Positions 61,951 to 64,000 of a stretch of DNA of 64,000 nucleotides are shown piece after piece. The notes beneath the pieces were generated by a model. That model was not told where the DNA came from. It was given only the letters and a program-made list of their open reading frames with translations, and did not search any database. Position 1 is the first letter of the stretch, and each line of letters starts with the position of its first letter. Position numbers and translations under genes: made by a program. Source of the DNA: Pseudomonas sp. SDI (GTDB lineage Bacteria; Pseudomonadota; Gammaproteobacteria; Pseudomonadales; Pseudomonadaceae); NCBI RefSeq assembly GCF_003105155.1, contig NZ_QETK01000020.1, forward strand, positions 38,611 through 102,610. Reading direction: 5' to 3'.

Positions 61951-63948
61951 ATGCCCAGCCGTCGTGAGCGTGCCAACGCCATTCGTGCCCTCAGCATGGA
62001 TGCCGTGCAAAAGGCCAACAGCGGCCACCCCGGTGCCCCTATGGGCATGGCGGATATCGCCGAGGTTCTTTGGCGTGATTACCTGAAACACAACCCGACC
62101 AACCCGAATTTCGCCGACCGCGACCGCTTCGTGCTGTCCAACGGCCACGGCTCGATGTTGATCTATTCGCTGCTGCACCTGACTGGCTACGACCTGTCGA
62201 TCGACGACCTCAAGGCGTTCCGTCAACTGCACAGCCGCACCCCGGGTCACCCGGAGTTCGGCTACACCGCAGGCGTCGAAACCACCACCGGCCCACTGGG
62301 TCAGGGCCTGGCCAACGCCGTCGGCTTCGCCCTTGCGGAAAAAGTGCTGGGTGCCCAGTTCAACCGCGAAGGCCACAACATCGTCGACCACAACACCTAC
62401 GTGTTCCTCGGCGATGGCTGCATGATGGAAGGCATTTCCCATGAAGTCGCTTCCCTGGCCGGCACCCTGGGCCTAGGCAAGCTGATCGCCTTCTACGACG
62501 ACAACGGCATCTCCATCGACGGCGAAGTCGAAGGCTGGTTCACCGACGACACGCCGAAGCGTTTCGAAGCCTACAACTGGCAGGTGATCCGCAACGTCGA
62601 CGGCCACGACGCCGAAGAAATCAAGACTGCCATCGAGACTGCCCGCAAGAGCGAGCAGCCGACCCTGATCTGCTGCAAGACCATTATCGGTTTCGGTTCG
62701 CCGAACAAGCAGGGCAAGGAAGACTGCCACGGCGCGCCATTGGGCGACGCAGAGATCGCCCTGGCCCGCGAAGCACTGAACTGGAACCACGGTCCGTTCG
62801 AAATCCCGGCCGACATCTATGCCGAATGGGATGCCAAGGAAGCCGGCAAGGCGCTCGAAGCCGAGTGGAACCAGCGCTTCGCGGCCTACTCCGCAGCCTT
62901 CCCTGAACTGGCCAGCGAACTGACCCGTCGTCTGGGCGGCGAGCTGCCGGCCGATTTCGCCGAGAAGGCTGCGGCCTACATCGCCGACGTCGCGGCCAAG
63001 GGCGAAACCATCGCCAGCCGTAAAGCCAGCCAGAACACCCTGAACGCCTTCGGCCCATTGCTGCCGGAACTGCTCGGCGGTTCGGCCGACCTTGCCGGTT
63101 CCAACCTGACCCTGTGGAAAGGCTGCAAAGGCGTCAGCGCCGAAGACGCCAACGGCAACTACATGTTCTACGGCGTGCGCGAGTTCGGCATGACCGCGAT
63201 CATGAACGGCGTTGCCCTGCACGGCGGCCTGGTGCCGTACGGCGCGACCTTCCTGATGTTCATGGAATACGCGCGCAATGCCGTGCGCATGTCGGCGCTG
63301 ATGAAGCAGCGTGTCATCCACGTCTACACCCACGACTCCATCGGCCTGGGCGAAGACGGCCCGACGCACCAGCCAATCGAGCAGCTGACCAGCCTGCGCA
63401 GCACGCCGAACCTGGACACCTGGCGCCCAGCCGATGCGGTTGAATCGGCGGTGAGCTGGAAGCACGCACTGGAGCGCAAGGACGGCCCATCGGCGCTGAT
63501 CTTCTCGCGCCAGAACCTGCAGCACCAAACCCGCGACGCCGGCCAGATCGCCGACATCGCCCGCGGTGGTTATGTGCTGAAGGACTGCGCCGGCGAGCCT
63601 GAGCTGATCCTGATCGCCACCGGTTCGGAAGTGGGCCTGGCGGTTGCCGCCTTCGACAAGCTGACCGAGCAAGGCCGCAAGGTGCGCGTGGTGTCGATGC
63701 CATGCACCAGCGTGTTCGATGCCCAGGACGCCGCCTACAAGCAGTCGGTCCTGCCGCTGCAGGTTGGCGCGCGGATTGCCATCGAAGCTGCCCACGCAGA
63801 CTTCTGGTACAAGTACGTCGGCCTGGAAGGCCGCGTCATCGGCATGACCACCTACGGTGAGTCGGCGCCGGCTTCGGCATTGTTCGAAGAATTCGGCTTC
63901 ACCCTGGAAAACATCCTGGGTACTGCCGAAGAGCTGCTGGAAGACTGA
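61951..63948 (+). CDS. tkt: Transketolase
   Basis: Thiamine-diphosphate enzyme of the pentose-phosphate pathway moving two-carbon units between sugar phosphates, 665 residues. [24 protein letters not shown] site [32 protein letters not shown], and [21 protein letters not shown] are conserved. AGGAG precedes ATG 61951. Divergent from the SahR-like regulator. Confidence 0.98.
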   Translation: MPSRRERANAIRALSMDAVQKANSGHPGAPMGMADIAEVLWRDYLKHNPTNPNFADRDRFVLSNGHGSMLIYSLLHLTGYDLSIDDLKAFRQLHSRTPGHPEFGYTAGVETTTGPLGQGLANAVGFALAEKVLGAQFNREGHNIVDHNTYVFLGDGCMMEGISHEVASLAGTLGLGKLIAFYDDNGISIDGEVEGWFTDDTPKRFEAYNWQVIRNVDGHDAEEIKTAIETARKSEQPTLICCKTIIGFGSPNKQGKEDCHGAPLGDAEIALAREALNWNHGPFEIPADIYAEWDAKEAGKALEAEWNQRFAAYSAAFPELASELTRRLGGELPADFAEKAAAYIADVAAKGETIASRKASQNTLNAFGPLLPELLGGSADLAGSNLTLWKGCKGVSAEDANGNYMFYGVREFGMTAIMNGVALHGGLVPYGATFLMFMEYARNAVRMSALMKQRVIHVYTHDSIGLGEDGPTHQPIEQLTSLRSTPNLDTWRPADAVESAVSWKHALERKDGPSALIFSRQNLQHQTRDAGQIADIARGGYVLKDCAGEPELILIATGSEVGLAVAAFDKLTEQGRKVRVVSMPCTSVFDAQDAAYKQSVLPLQVGARIAIEAAHADFWYKYVGLEGRVIGMTTYGESAPASALFEEFGFTLENILGTAEELLED

Positions 63949-63967
63949 TCTGGCTGGCTGTGGGGGC

Positions 63968-64000
63968 GGGGGTGTTCCTATCGCGGGACGAGCCCGCTCC
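63968..64000. repeat. REP-type repeat cut by the window end
   Basis: ATCGCGGGACGAGCCCGCTC matches the right arm of the common REP form; its partner arm is beyond the window. Confidence 0.65.

Overview
The window is high-GC chromosomal DNA from a fluorescent pseudomonad, most likely of the Pseudomonas putida group. The grounds are gene content and order: a class II medium-chain PHA locus (phaC1-phaZ-phaC2-phaD facing phaI-phaF), the ubiE-ubiJ-ubiB-hisI-hisE-tatABC run, a Pil-Chp cluster without pilK/chpB, and many short GC-rich hairpin repeats between genes. No rRNA, tRNA, insertion sequence, prophage or CRISPR array was seen. Almost everything is core genome; the clearest accessory-looking gene is the unrecognised one at 43249-43776.

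Layout. 1-4.7 kb: 3' part of opgH (osmoregulated periplasmic glucan synthesis), then a polar amino-acid ABC importer (binding protein, permease, ATPase). 4.8-8.9 kb: two tandem HBM-type chemoreceptors. 9.0-15.0 kb (minus strand, transcribed ubiE to an rsmE-like gene): ubiquinone biosynthesis (ubiE, ubiJ, ubiB), histidine (hisI, hisE), the Tat translocase (tatA, tatB, tatC) and an RsmE-like methyltransferase, nearly all overlapping or closely spaced. 15.1-21.8 kb: the PHA storage locus. 22.2-24.6 kb: a DUF971 protein and the HslVU protease under a recognisable heat-shock promoter. 24.8-28.6 kb: pyrimidine genes (pyrR, pyrB, catalytically dead pyrC'), ruvX and algH. 28.7-40.1 kb: a TonB3-like protein, gshB, and the Pil-Chp chemosensory system (pilG, pilH, pilI, pilJ, chpA, chpC). 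40.2-43.1 kb: hemolysin-III-like protein, rsmE, bioA. 43.2-47.3 kb: an unknown gene, an FAD amine oxidase with an unusual Lys/Ala/Pro tail, cytochrome b561, YceI. 47.3-53.4 kb: rhlE, an orphan binding protein, and metF-ahcY behind an S-adenosylhomocysteine (SAH) riboswitch; then a YciA-type thioesterase. 53.5-59.3 kb: Na+/H+ antiporter, MAPEG protein, mltA, cytochrome c'-like lipoprotein, DUF1090 protein, ligB. 59.5-64 kb: metK behind a SahR-type ArsR/methyltransferase regulator with a perfect palindrome in its promoter region, and divergent tkt.

Genes that work together: ahcY, metF, metK and the SahR-like regulator form an activated-methyl cycle module, apparently sensed twice at the SAH level, by RNA at ahcY-metF and by protein at metK. 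PHA synthases, depolymerase, phasins and PhaD form a granule synthesis and mobilisation unit. PilG/H/I/J, ChpA and ChpC form one chemosensory array, with the syntenic TonB3-like protein beside it. Most start codons were chosen by Shine-Dalgarno position and family length; the six-frame extensions upstream of these starts were discarded.
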